A DNA stretch of 64,000 nt from Mycobacterium sp. 3519A (GTDB lineage: Bacteria; Actinomycetota; Actinomycetes; Mycobacteriales; Mycobacteriaceae): positions 2,024,888 to 2,088,887 of the forward strand of contig NZ_OESG01000013.1 of NCBI RefSeq assembly GCF_900240945.1. Reading direction: 5' to 3'. Below are positions 17,067 to 25,261 of this stretch, piece after piece (positions within the stretch are counted from its first letter, which is position 1; the number at the start of each line of letters is the position of its first letter). The notes beneath the pieces are model-generated. The model did not search any database, was not told the origin of the DNA, and worked only from the letters and a program-made list of their open reading frames with translations. The position numbers and the translations under genes are program-made.

Positions 17067-18152
17067 TCAGCAGATCCGGGGCAGCGGGTCGCCAACGAGC
17101 ATGTCGACGATCCGGCTGCCGCCGAAAGACGTTCTCAGCGCGACGATCCCGGGCGGTTCGGGCACAATCTCGCCGACCACCGCGGCGTCGGCGCCTTGCG
17201 GATGTTCGCGCAGCGCGGCCACCGCCACGTCCGCCTCCTCAGCGGCGACTATCGCGACGAACTTGCCCTCGTTCGCCACGTACAGCGGGTCGATGCCGAG
17301 CATGTCGCAGGCTCCGAGCACCTGCGGTTGCAAGGGCAGCGCGGCCTCGTCGAGGATGACCGCGAACGGGCGGTCCTTCACCAGTTCGTTGGCGACGGTG
17401 CCGACGCCGCCGCGAGTCGCATCGCGCATCCACCGCGTGGACGGTGCTGCAGCGCACAGGATTTCGACGAGTTCATGCACCGGCGCGGTGTCGGACGCGA
17501 TATCGGCGTCGATGGCCAGGTCGCCACGGGCCAGCATGACGGCCATCCCGTGTTCGCCGATGGTCCCGGACAGCAGCACCTTGTCGCCGGGCACGACGCT
17601 TTCTCGGGACAACTGCCTGCCGTCGGGGATCACGCCAACGCCCGCGGTGCAGATGTAGACGCCGTCGGCGGCGCCCTTGCCCACGACTTTGGTGTCGCCG
17701 GTGACGATCTGCACGCCGGCATTGGCCGCGGCCTCGCTCATGTCGGCGACGATCTCGCGGAGTTCGGCGATCGGAAACCCTTCCTCGATGACGAACGCCG
17801 CCGACAGCCATTGCGGCCTGGCGCCTGACACCGCGAGGTCGTTGATGGTGCCGTGCACCGCGACGTGGCCGACGGAGCCGCCAGGAAAGCGCCGCGGGGA
17901 AACGACATACGAGTCGGTCGAGAAGGCGAGTCGTTCGCCCGACGATGTGCGTAGCGCCGCGGCATCGCCGAGTTGTTCGAGTTCGTCGTTGCGGAACGCC
18001 TCGAGGAACACCGCGTCGACGAGCGCGGCCGACGACTTGCCACCCGCGCCGTGCGCGAGCGTCACCACGTCGTCGAGCAGCCGCGGTCTGCGCTGGCGAA
18101 ACTTGTCGATCCGTTCCAGCACCCGGTCTTCGCGGTCTGCGGTGGTGCTCAT
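17067..18152 (-). CDS. hypE: Hydrogenase maturation protein HypE
   Basis: A 361-residue PurM-fold enzyme that dehydrates the thiocarboxamide on its own C-terminal Cys to a thiocyanate. The chain ends with the diagnostic PRIC. The ATP-binding region shows LAHGAGGKSS, FSTDSYVVSP, VGHVAVHGTINDLAVSGA and TGDTKVVGKG; MRDATRGGVGTVANEL is another family block. ATG 18152 (MSTTADRE) overlaps the stop of the SIS-domain gene by four bases. Followed 13 bases later by hypC copy 1. Confidence 0.95.
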   Translation of the reverse strand: MSTTADREDRVLERIDKFRQRRPRLLDDVVTLAHGAGGKSSAALVDAVFLEAFRNDELEQLGDAAALRTSSGERLAFSTDSYVVSPRRFPGGSVGHVAVHGTINDLAVSGARPQWLSAAFVIEEGFPIAELREIVADMSEAAANAGVQIVTGDTKVVGKGAADGVYICTAGVGVIPDGRQLSRESVVPGDKVLLSGTIGEHGMAVMLARGDLAIDADIASDTAPVHELVEILCAAAPSTRWMRDATRGGVGTVANELVKDRPFAVILDEAALPLQPQVLGACDMLGIDPLYVANEGKFVAIVAAEEADVAVAALREHPQGADAAVVGEIVPEPPGIVALRTSFGGSRIVDMLVGDPLPRIC

Positions 18153-18820
18153 GCGCGTGCCCCCGACATCGGGCGCGCCATGTGCTCCTGGGTGACCGAC
18201 CACAACCGGTACCCGAGCATCGCGTGGCTTTCCTGAATGCGGTGAATGCTCTGCGAATGCACCGTGTAGCAGAAGTCGAATTCGTCGGCGGCGGCCATCC
18301 TGCCGCCATCGTGTCCGGAGAACCCGATGGTCAGCAGCCCGCGCCGCTTCGCCTCGCCGATCGCGGTCATCAGGTCTTCGGAGTTGCCCGACGTGGACAA
18401 TGCGATGGCCACATCGCGATCCCGTGCGTGCGCGATGATCTGGCGCTTGAAGATCAGATCGAACCCGACGTCGTTACCCAGCGCGGTCACCACCGCTTCG
18501 TCGGCGGCCAGCGACCACGCCGCCACCGGGCGGCCGCGCGCAGGCCGACTGAACAGCGTCGCCAGCGTCGCGGCGTCGGTGGAACTGCCACCGTTGCCGA
18601 GCGTGTAGAGCCTGCCGCCGCGTAGGAACCGCTCTGCGGCCGCAATACCCGCCGCGGTCAGCGCGTCCGAGTACTCGTCGAGCGAGTCCTGTTGCAGCCG
18701 TGCGCTTTCAGCGGCCTTGCCGCGGGCTGACGCGGCCAGGTCGTCGAGCAGGCTGGTGGCGTCGCTCTCCTCGGAGTCGATGAACGGATACAGAAAACCC
18801 GTGTTCTCGTGAGTCGTCAT
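18149..18820 (-). CDS. SIS-domain phosphosugar isomerase-like protein
   Basis: A 223-residue SIS-fold protein similar to sedoheptulose-7-phosphate isomerase (GmhA). The sugar-phosphate motif is LYTLGNGGSSTDAATLA, followed by DVAIALSTSGNSEDLMTAI. GmhA normally serves ADP-heptose synthesis, but no heptose genes are near; instead it is coupled by 4-base overlaps to hypE and to the SIS-HypC fusion. A role in hydrogenase maturation, perhaps binding a small phosphorylated ligand or a CO/CN-related precursor, is inference only. The ATG at 18820 (MTTHENTG) is the coupled start. Confidence 0.85.
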   Translation of the reverse strand: MTTHENTGFLYPFIDSEESDATSLLDDLAASARGKAAESARLQQDSLDEYSDALTAAGIAAAERFLRGGRLYTLGNGGSSTDAATLATLFSRPARGRPVAAWSLAADEAVVTALGNDVGFDLIFKRQIIAHARDRDVAIALSTSGNSEDLMTAIGEAKRRGLLTIGFSGHDGGRMAAADEFDFCYTVHSQSIHRIQESHAMLGYRLWSVTQEHMARPMSGARA

Positions 18821-19533
18821 GCGTTGACCTCCAGACGTGTGATCGCCGCTCCGGCGTGGACCAGGATCAGGTCGTTGACCCGCGCCTCGCCGAGGATCGT
18901 GGTGTCCACCCACTCCTCACCGCCTGCGGTGCGCACGAGCGCCTGGCCGTCGACAGGCTCGAGCACCACTTCGCCCAATCGCCCCTCGTCGCTGCACGTC
19001 ACGCACACCTCTTCTGCTGCTTGCGGTTTGAGCAGTCCTGGGTGTTCGAAGCAGACATGGGTGAGCTCCCACAGCAGGTGATACATCAGCACGAAGGTGC
19101 CCGTGGCGGGCACCATCGGGTCGTCGGAGTCGATCCACAAGACGTGGTCGGCCGCACCCGCGGGCGGTCGCGGCCCCGAACCGATCCACAGCGTGAGCAC
19201 ACCCCACGCGGGTGCGCGCCGCATCGCGTCGACGACCGCGGGCTGGTCCGCGGACGCCACCGCGATCAGCAGATCACCCGGCTGACTGGCGACCCTGGCC
19301 TGCGCGACGGGGTCCGGGTCGACCAGCGCCACGGACGGCAGCGCCCGTTTACCCACGATCACCGGATGGACGAACTCGACGGCGACATGGTGGGCGTGCG
19401 GCTCCCACTGCGGCGCGATCACCCACAACGTGGCGCCGTCGTGGAATCTGCGAGCCAAATCCAGTGCTGCGGCGGCCAGGTCGGCGGACAACTCGACGCC
19501 GATGTACGACCCCCCGAGTTGCGTCGTCGTCAT
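18817..19533 (-). CDS. Fusion of a degenerate SIS-like domain and a HypC-like domain
   Basis: A 238-residue two-domain protein. Residues about 1-165 look like a Rossmann-type SIS-like fold (LAAAALDLARRFHDGATLWVI, then GDLLIAVASADQPAVVDAM), but the usual GNGGS phosphosugar loop is missing. From about residue 170, EEVCVTCSDEGRLGEVVLEP ... ARVNDLILVHAGAAITRLE matches the HypC/HupF fold, with Cys at the position of the active Cys but VCVTCSDEG instead of MCLGIPG. Four-base overlaps join it to the DUF6390 gene and to the SIS gene. It may be an alternative iron-site chaperone; function is not known. Confidence 0.75.
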   Translation of the reverse strand: MTTTQLGGSYIGVELSADLAAAALDLARRFHDGATLWVIAPQWEPHAHHVAVEFVHPVIVGKRALPSVALVDPDPVAQARVASQPGDLLIAVASADQPAVVDAMRRAPAWGVLTLWIGSGPRPPAGAADHVLWIDSDDPMVPATGTFVLMYHLLWELTHVCFEHPGLLKPQAAEEVCVTCSDEGRLGEVVLEPVDGQALVRTAGGEEWVDTTILGEARVNDLILVHAGAAITRLEVNA

Positions 19534-20222
19534 CTTCGCTCTCCCCTCAAACTGTTCACCACGTCGAGCGTGGCCGATGTGGCGGATTCCAATGCGGTGC
19601 ACTGGTCATCGGTGAGCGTCTGGCACACCCAATTCCAATGCGCGGCAACGATCGACCCCCGCTCGGGAGTGTCGGTCAGAGTCAACCCACCCTTGCGCCA
19701 CTGCACCCGCTCGGGTTGCGGCGGACCGAGGGTGAGCATCCCGCCGGCGAATCGCAGCGGCGGCGACGCGATCACCACCCGGTCGCCGTCGACCGATTCG
19801 ACGGTTCCCCAGCGGATCCGGCAGTCCTGCATCACGCCAAGCGCCGTCGCGGGATCGCGGTCGAGGAACCGCAGCCACGGATACACCACGAACACGTGGA
19901 AACTGTGATGCGCCAACACACCCGGGCCAGGCATGACCGCATCGAGCAGTCCGGTGACCTGCCCGGTGAACGATGCGCGCAGCGTTGCCAGCAGATCGGT
20001 GGGATCCACCTTCGCCAGCGCCGGGCCGCCCACCCAGTAGCTACCGACGATCTCGTCGTCGAGGGGATCGCAGACGCCGACCGCGTCGGCGATGACCGAC
20101 AGGTAGGGCCAGGCGCCGTCGAACTCCCTGGCGTGTGCGGCCAACCCGGATGCGTCGCCGCCCGCAGGCCCGCAGTAGCCGAGCTCGTTCGGCGGATAGG
20201 CGTACTGCTCGAACAACGTCAT
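19530..20222 (-). CDS. DUF6390-family hydrogenase-cluster protein
   Basis: A 230-residue conserved protein found with actinobacterial hydrogenase genes, as I recall it under DUF6390. Notable parts: LFEQYAYPPNELGYCGPAGG at the start, HSFHVFVVYPWLRFLDRD and MQDCRIRWGTVESVDGDRVVI in the second half. The last stretch, a small beta-barrel-like segment, resembles a HypC-type fold in pattern only. Cys16 and Cys150-region CRIRWG are candidates for function. It overlaps hypF by 4 bases upstream and the SIS-HypC fusion by 4 bases downstream. No enzyme activity can be assigned. Confidence 0.75.
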   Translation of the reverse strand: MTLFEQYAYPPNELGYCGPAGGDASGLAAHAREFDGAWPYLSVIADAVGVCDPLDDEIVGSYWVGGPALAKVDPTDLLATLRASFTGQVTGLLDAVMPGPGVLAHHSFHVFVVYPWLRFLDRDPATALGVMQDCRIRWGTVESVDGDRVVIASPPLRFAGGMLTLGPPQPERVQWRKGGLTLTDTPERGSIVAAHWNWVCQTLTDDQCTALESATSATLDVVNSLRGERR

Positions 20223-22492
20223 CCGCTGGTACCCACCATCAGTTGGCCCAACGCGATACCGCCGTCGTTGGGTGGCACCGCGCGGTGCGTGATCGCGTCG
20301 ATTCCCTCGGCCTGCAAGCTATCCAACGTCAACTGCAGCAGCAGCGCGTTCTGGAACACCCCGCCGGACAACGCGACGGTTGGTGCGGCGTCACGTGCCG
20401 CGACGGCAATGGCGACGATCAGGTCGGCGACGGCGCGATGGAACCGAGCACCGATCACGCCTGCAGGGACGCCGGCGCGCCGGTCGCCGACCACCGCGCG
20501 GAGCACGGGTCGCGGGTCGATCACGTCGTCGCGCACATCGAAGGCGTAGCCGCCCGCGCCGCAGTCGACGCCACGGGACAGGCCCTCCAACTCGATGGCC
20601 GCCTGGGCTTCGTAGGCCACCAGCTGCCGTACGCCGATGAGCGCGGACACCGCGTCGAACAAACGGCCCATGCTGGAGGTCGGCACACATCCCAGGCCGG
20701 TGTCGAGTTGGTGTTGCAGCACTCGTTGCTCGTCGGCCGGGCATGCGGCCACCGGCGGTAAGTCCTCGTCCCAAGGGATTTCAGCGGACCACAAGTGGGC
20801 GAGCGCCATCCGGTACGGCCGTAACACGCTGACATCGCCGCCGGCGAGCGGTACATACGACAGGTGTGCCAGCCGTCGGTAGCCCTTGTAGGTGGCGAGC
20901 AGCACCTCGCCACCCCACACCGCCGCGTCTGGTCCGTAGCCCGTCCCGTCGAACGCGAAACCGAGCACCTGCTGCGACTCGTCGAGGCCGTGTTCGGCCA
21001 TCACCGCGGCGATGTGCGCGTGGTGGTGTTGCACGGTCCGCACGGGCAGGCCCGCGGCGTTGCGGTGCGCCCACGCGGTCGACCGGTACAGCGGATGGGC
21101 GTCGGCCACCAGCATTTCCGGTTCGACGGCGGTCAGTTCGCGCAAGTGCCGCTGCGCGGCATCGAAGGCGGACAGCGTCGCCAGGTCGTCCATGTCGCCG
21201 ATGTGCTGGCTCAGCCACGCGTACTTGCCGTCGGCGACGGCCATCGTGTTCTTCAGGTCCGCCCCGACCGCCATGGTGGGCGGCACCGCGACCGGGAGCG
21301 CGATCGGCAGTGGCGCGTACCCGCGGGACCGCCGGATCGCCAACTCCTGGGTGCCCACCACTCGCACCACGGAGTCGTCGCACGGCACCAGGATCTCCCG
21401 ATCGTGCCACAACCAGCCGTCGGCCAGTTGGGAAAGCCGCTGGCGCGCATCGTCGTCGGTGAAGCAGATCGGTTCACTCGCCAGATTGCCCGACGTCATC
21501 ACCAGCACACGAGGGCCGTCCGGGTCGCCGGGCAGCCCGAACAGCAGCGTGTGCAGCGGCGTGTAGGCGGTCATCACGCCGAGGTCGGGATTGCGCGGCG
21601 CCACCGCATCGGCGACCGCTGCACCATGCCGACGCGGCATCAGCACGATCGGCCGCTGCGGCCCTGTCAACAACCGCGCCGACGCATCGTCGACGTGCGC
21701 GACGGCACGCGCCGTGGCCAGGTCGGGGACCATCACCGCGAACGGCTTGTCGCCGCGCCGCTTTCGCCGCCGCAGTTCGGCGACCGCCTGCTCGTCGCCG
21801 GCGTCGCAGGCCAGGTGGTAGCCGCCGACACCCTTGATCGCCAGGATGCCGCCGGAACGCAACAGGTGCCGCGCCGACACCAGGGCGTCGTCGCCGTCGG
21901 TCACCCGGGAGTCGTCGGTGTAGCGCAGTTGCGGCCCGCAATTCGGGCAGCACACCGGCTGGGCGTGGAACCGTCGGTCGGTGGGATCGGTGTACTCCCT
22001 GGCGCATTCGGCGCACATCGGGAATTTCGCCATCGTGGTGGTGGCGCGGTCGTAGGGCAGGCCGGCGATGATCGTGAAGCGGGGGCCGCAGTTGGTGCAG
22101 TTGATGAACGGGTGGCGGTAGCGCCGGTCGGTCGGGTCGCGCAATTCGGCGGCGCAGTCGGCGCACATCGCGACGTCGGGGGAGGCCAGTGTGCGGCCAC
22201 CGCCTGCCCGCGTGGTATCGGCGATGGTGAACCCGGTGCCACCGACGAGCGGGATGTCCTGACTCTCAATCGATTCGATGACCGAGAGCGGCGGTGGGCT
22301 GTCGCGTAGCCACACCAGGAAGCGCTCGAGGTCTGTCGTGTCGCCCTCGATCTCGATGACGGCACCGGTGGTGTCGTTGCGTACCGACCCTGACAATCCC
22401 AGGGCGGCCGCGCATGCGTAGACGAACGGGCGGAAGCCGACTCCCTGGACCACCCCGTGCACGCAGACACGCAACCGGCGCCGGGTGGTCAT
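20219..22492 (-). CDS. hypF: Carbamoyltransferase HypF
   Basis: A 757-residue HypF, which makes the cyanide precursor by transferring carbamoyl from carbamoyl phosphate to the C-terminal Cys of HypE. Domains in order: acylphosphatase (VHGVVQGVGFRPFVYAC), two zinc fingers (MCADCAAELRDP ... INCTNCGPRF and MCAECAREY ... VCCPNCGPQ), a YrdC-like domain (GGILAIKGVGGYHLACDA), and a Kae1-like carbamoyltransferase domain with HHHAHIAAVMAEHG and GFAFDGTGYG. Length is normal. It starts four bases inside the end of hypC copy 2. Confidence 0.96.
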   Translation of the reverse strand: MTTRRRLRVCVHGVVQGVGFRPFVYACAAALGLSGSVRNDTTGAVIEIEGDTTDLERFLVWLRDSPPPLSVIESIESQDIPLVGGTGFTIADTTRAGGGRTLASPDVAMCADCAAELRDPTDRRYRHPFINCTNCGPRFTIIAGLPYDRATTTMAKFPMCAECAREYTDPTDRRFHAQPVCCPNCGPQLRYTDDSRVTDGDDALVSARHLLRSGGILAIKGVGGYHLACDAGDEQAVAELRRRKRRGDKPFAVMVPDLATARAVAHVDDASARLLTGPQRPIVLMPRRHGAAVADAVAPRNPDLGVMTAYTPLHTLLFGLPGDPDGPRVLVMTSGNLASEPICFTDDDARQRLSQLADGWLWHDREILVPCDDSVVRVVGTQELAIRRSRGYAPLPIALPVAVPPTMAVGADLKNTMAVADGKYAWLSQHIGDMDDLATLSAFDAAQRHLRELTAVEPEMLVADAHPLYRSTAWAHRNAAGLPVRTVQHHHAHIAAVMAEHGLDESQQVLGFAFDGTGYGPDAAVWGGEVLLATYKGYRRLAHLSYVPLAGGDVSVLRPYRMALAHLWSAEIPWDEDLPPVAACPADEQRVLQHQLDTGLGCVPTSSMGRLFDAVSALIGVRQLVAYEAQAAIELEGLSRGVDCGAGGYAFDVRDDVIDPRPVLRAVVGDRRAGVPAGVIGARFHRAVADLIVAIAVAARDAAPTVALSGGVFQNALLLQLTLDSLQAEGIDAITHRAVPPNDGGIALGQLMVGTSG

Positions 22493-22743
22493 GGCGACGT
22501 CTCGGTTTCGCGGGCTCTGCCCATCAGTTCCAAGCCCTCCATCGCCGCGTCGGCGCCCGCTTTGTCGGTCTTTTCGACGACGAACCCCATGTGGATGATC
22601 ACCCAGTCGCCGGGCTCGAACGTCTCCTCCGGCAACATCCCCACGTTGACCTTGCGTTGCTCACCGGCGACGTCGACCAGGGCGAGTTGGTCGCCGTAGC
22701 CCTCCAACATGCGGATGACGCGGCCCGGAATGCCAAGGCACAT
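22489..22743 (-). CDS. hypC: Hydrogenase maturation chaperone HypC (copy 2)
   Basis: An 84-residue HypC-family chaperone beginning MCLGIPGRVIRMLEG, with GDWVIIHMGFVVEKTDKAGA as the conserved C-terminal block. It differs from copy 1 over most of the middle. It lies between the maturation protease and hypF. In systems with two HypC proteins one usually escorts the large-subunit precursor; which copy does so here cannot be read from sequence. The start is two bases after the protease stop and its end overlaps hypF by four. Confidence 0.94.
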   Translation of the reverse strand: MCLGIPGRVIRMLEGYGDQLALVDVAGEQRKVNVGMLPEETFEPGDWVIIHMGFVVEKTDKAGADAAMEGLELMGRARETETSP

Positions 22744-22745
22744 GT

Positions 22746-23225
22746 TCAGCCTCCCTTCACCGGTGCGAGCAAGCGGCCCAGTACGTCTTCCAGCGCGTGC
22801 ACGGCGTCCGGAATGGCAGCGGCAACCTCATCGGAAAGCCCGATGCCTTCGTCGACATTCGCGGCTTCGCAGCCGATCACCACGGTGTACGGCGGTGTGC
22901 CGCCCAGCGCGTTGAGGCTGGCGAACACCGCCCCGGGGTCCATCGCGTGTGCATCCAGACCGGTGGTCGCGGTGAGGCTTTCGTGGTCGGCCTCGAACAC
23001 GTGGATGGTGCCCGGTGCGCCGCGACTGGGGATCGCGTCGATCAGGATCAGCGCTTCGCAGCCGTCGATCAGGTCGTAGGCCAGGTGCATGCCCTTGATG
23101 CCGTAGTCCACCAACTCGACGCGCGGACCCGCGAGCCGATGCGGGACGTGGCGCATCACCTCGGGGCCGAAACCGTCGTCCCCGAGGAAGATGTTGCCGA
23201 TCCCGGCTACCAGAATCCGAGACGT
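22746..23225 (-). CDS. Hydrogenase maturation endopeptidase (non-standard start codon)
   Basis: HyaD/HycI-type protease that clips the C-terminal peptide from the nickel-loaded large subunit. The frame contains ILVAGIGNIFLGDDGFGPEV, with the Ni-sensing Glu/Asp position, then VELVDYGIKGMHLAYDL, LILIDAIPS and VIGCEAANVDEGIGLS. No ATG, GTG or TTG exists between the upstream in-frame stop and GIGN; the first standard starts (GTG 23159, ATG 23156) would delete the catalytic N-terminus. GAGGTG lies at ideal distance from an ACG (23223-23225), giving 159 residues (TSRILVAG...). ATT or CTG a few codons later are alternatives. A one-base sequence error (ACG for ATG) is also possible. Confidence 0.8.
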   Translation of the reverse strand, partial: TSRILVAGIGNIFLGDDGFGPEVMRHVPHRLAGPRVELVDYGIKGMHLAYDLIDGCEALILIDAIPSRGAPGTIHVFEADHESLTATTGLDAHAMDPGAVFASLNALGGTPPYTVVIGCEAANVDEGIGLSDEVAAAIPDAVHALEDVLGRLLAPVKGG

Positions 23226-23244
23226 GAGAACACCTCGTTCACAG

Positions 23245-23364
23245 TCACATCCGACGCATCTTCATGTACCGGCGCGCGTCCGGGATGTTGACGAGACCGA
23301 CGACCACACCTGCGACGACGACGGCTGCGATGACGGCCACGGCGACCCATCCCACTACGTCCAT
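23245..23364 (-). CDS. 39-residue single-pass membrane protein (DUF6893-like)
   Basis: A tiny gene: ATG 23364 to TGA 23245. It has a strong ribosome-binding site (AAAGGAG, seven bases before the ATG). The protein is one hydrophobic helix (VAVAVIAAVVVAGVVVGLV) followed by NIPDARRYMKMRRM, a basic tail. The IPDxRRY-xxMRxM ending matches small DUF6893-type proteins that I recall from actinobacteria. It overlaps the 422-residue gene by 10 bases and is 19 bases from the protease's likely start. It could anchor or stabilise the complex at the membrane; that is inference. Confidence 0.75.
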   Translation of the reverse strand: MDVVGWVAVAVIAAVVVAGVVVGLVNIPDARRYMKMRRM

Positions 23365-24623
23365 GTCGAACTCCTTTCGTCGAGTGGTTCCACTTCATCG
23401 GGTGCGAAGTACAGGTAGCGGCCGTAGGCGTCGTGCAGGTCGGCGGCCGGGTCGTCCTCGAGGACGACGCCGACGTGCCGGTCGCCGTCGACGTCCTCGT
23501 GCACCGAGGCGACCCGCGCGACCCTGTCGGCGTAGAAGAGGTCCTGGGCATCGGCTCGCCGCGACGGATGCAGCCGCACCCTGCTGCCGCGGCTCACCCG
23601 TCTGCCGTTGACCACGATCGCGTCAAGGTCCGGGCGAACCGCGTTGTCCGCCTTCGGGTCCCACCAGTCCATGTCCGCGGGAACCTCGGGTATCAGCCCA
23701 TGCGGATCGCGCAGCACGCCGTGCAGATCCAGCATGGCCTCCGGTGACATCGCGTCGCAGCGGTCGATGATCTCAGCGGCACGCGGATCGGTGGCGCGGG
23801 CCTGCGCCTTCTCCTCTTCGGTCATGGTCATGACCCGCAGCGTGAGGATCTCGTCGATCTCCGTGGAGTCGTACAGTGCGCCCTTGCTCTGTTCGGCGAT
23901 CTCGGGATGGTCGTAGAGGATGATCGGGGAGACCAGGACGAGGTCCCGGGTATCCGGTGGGCCCGCGAGCACAGGGAAGCACCGGTGATGCCGGCAGCGC
24001 GCGGCGGCAGCGGCCGCGGAATCGGGTGGTTCCAGCAGCGATACGAACTCGCCGCCGGTCACCGCCACAAGCAGATGGGTGCCGATCAGCGACGTCGCGA
24101 TCGCGTCGTCTTTGTCGGCCGCGGGTGCGGCGGTGTTGCGCACGGCCAGCGAGACTCGCACCAGGTCGCCGTCGGCCTCGGCGGAGACGTCGAGTTGGCC
24201 GTGCAACGCGCGGCGGGTGCGCACCAGCCTGCCCCCGTCGACGTGCTCGATGTCCGTCCCCGCGGGCACCGAAATGTCCACGGTGCGGGGCAGACTGGTG
24301 AGCGGCAACGGGGGGATGGCGATTTCGCATTCGACGGCCTCGTCCCAGGTGAGCCATTTCGTGCCAGCAGCGTCCCGGTGCTGCAGTTGCAGGAACCGCA
24401 CCAGCCCTGACAGGACCGGACTGCCGGTCGGGCGCACCAGCACCTGCGCGGACAGGGCGTCCTCCTCGCCGATGCCGGTGGACGCTGCGCCCTGCGGTCC
24501 CAGCACACCAAACTGCCAGCGCGACTGGTTCTTTCCTGAGGTGGCCCGGTACGGATACAGCAGATACCCCTCGTAGAGCACCGCATCGGCGACGGCGCGG
24601 GCATGGTCCCAGGCGGCGGTCAT
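23355..24623 (-). CDS. Conserved hydrogenase-cluster protein of unknown function
   Basis: A 422-residue soluble protein that I recognise only as a regular companion of group 1h hydrogenase genes. Features: VADAVLYEGYLLYPYRATSG and SRWQFGVLGPQG at the start, a central beta-rich part, SPIILYDHPEIAEQSKGALYDSTEIDEIL around residue 255, then a helical EEEKAQARATDPRAAEIIDR. No Cys motif or nucleotide loop is visible. Four-base overlap with the DUF6084 gene (24620-24623). Possibly a scaffold or chaperone for the large complex; that is inference. Confidence 0.7.
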   Translation of the reverse strand: MTAAWDHARAVADAVLYEGYLLYPYRATSGKNQSRWQFGVLGPQGAASTGIGEEDALSAQVLVRPTGSPVLSGLVRFLQLQHRDAAGTKWLTWDEAVECEIAIPPLPLTSLPRTVDISVPAGTDIEHVDGGRLVRTRRALHGQLDVSAEADGDLVRVSLAVRNTAAPAADKDDAIATSLIGTHLLVAVTGGEFVSLLEPPDSAAAAAARCRHHRCFPVLAGPPDTRDLVLVSPIILYDHPEIAEQSKGALYDSTEIDEILTLRVMTMTEEEKAQARATDPRAAEIIDRCDAMSPEAMLDLHGVLRDPHGLIPEVPADMDWWDPKADNAVRPDLDAIVVNGRRVSRGSRVRLHPSRRADAQDLFYADRVARVASVHEDVDGDRHVGVVLEDDPAADLHDAYGRYLYFAPDEVEPLDERSSTWT

Positions 24624-25261
24624 GAGAGCTCCCTGGCAGCCGAGTTCTGCGCCAACAGCGAGGCGATGGCCTCGTCGAAGCCGAGCAGGCCGCGCGCCGA
24701 ACGGTAGGCGGCCAGCGCATCGATGGTGTCGCGGTGCAACCGCAGCCATCCCGTGTTCGGGAAGTGCTGCCGAATCAGATCGCGCCACACCGACACCGGC
24801 ATGTCGTAGCGCTCCTCGCGGTCCCACGGCACCTGCTGGACAGTGAAGCCGTTGCTGCCGCGCTCGAAAACCGTTCCGCTGAACAGAAATTGCAGCGGTA
24901 TGGCGCCGTCGCGCAGCGCGTGCAGGTACTTCGACGCCGCCACCTCGAAGTCGTAGGTGCATTCCAGCGGCAGCTGCACCTGGGTGGTACCGGTGAAACC
25001 CGGCACCATCGCGGCCGCGTGCTGCCACAGGAACGAGTGCTGGGTGGCGGCCCAGCGGTTGCGCGGCCCGAACAGGTCCACCAGTTCGGCGCCCTCGTCG
25101 TCGGAATACTGGCGGCGCGACGGCTCGATGCGGACCTGACAGCGCAGGGCGATCGCGTGTACATCGGCGACCGATGCGATGCCCACCCGCGCCATCAGGA
25201 TCGGCGTCCCCGCATAGGGTTCCGGCGTGACGTCGACGACGGCGAAGGTGATGTCGGTCAT
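24620..25261 (-). CDS. DUF6084-family hydrogenase-cluster protein
   Basis: A 213-residue conserved protein, recalled as DUF6084. It starts MTDITFAVVDVTPEPYAGTP and contains ALRCQVRIEPSRR, WQHAAAMVPGFTGTTQVQLP, FEVAASKYLHALRDGAIPL and a helical C-terminus. The pattern is beta-rich and lacks metal motifs. It overlaps DUF5947 upstream (25258-25261) and the 422-residue gene downstream (24620-24623) by four bases each, so all three are translated in step. The conserved order with hhyL suggests a role in assembling or stabilising the hydrogenase. Confidence 0.75.
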   Translation of the reverse strand: MTDITFAVVDVTPEPYAGTPILMARVGIASVADVHAIALRCQVRIEPSRRQYSDDEGAELVDLFGPRNRWAATQHSFLWQHAAAMVPGFTGTTQVQLPLECTYDFEVAASKYLHALRDGAIPLQFLFSGTVFERGSNGFTVQQVPWDREERYDMPVSVWRDLIRQHFPNTGWLRLHRDTIDALAAYRSARGLLGFDEAIASLLAQNSAARELS

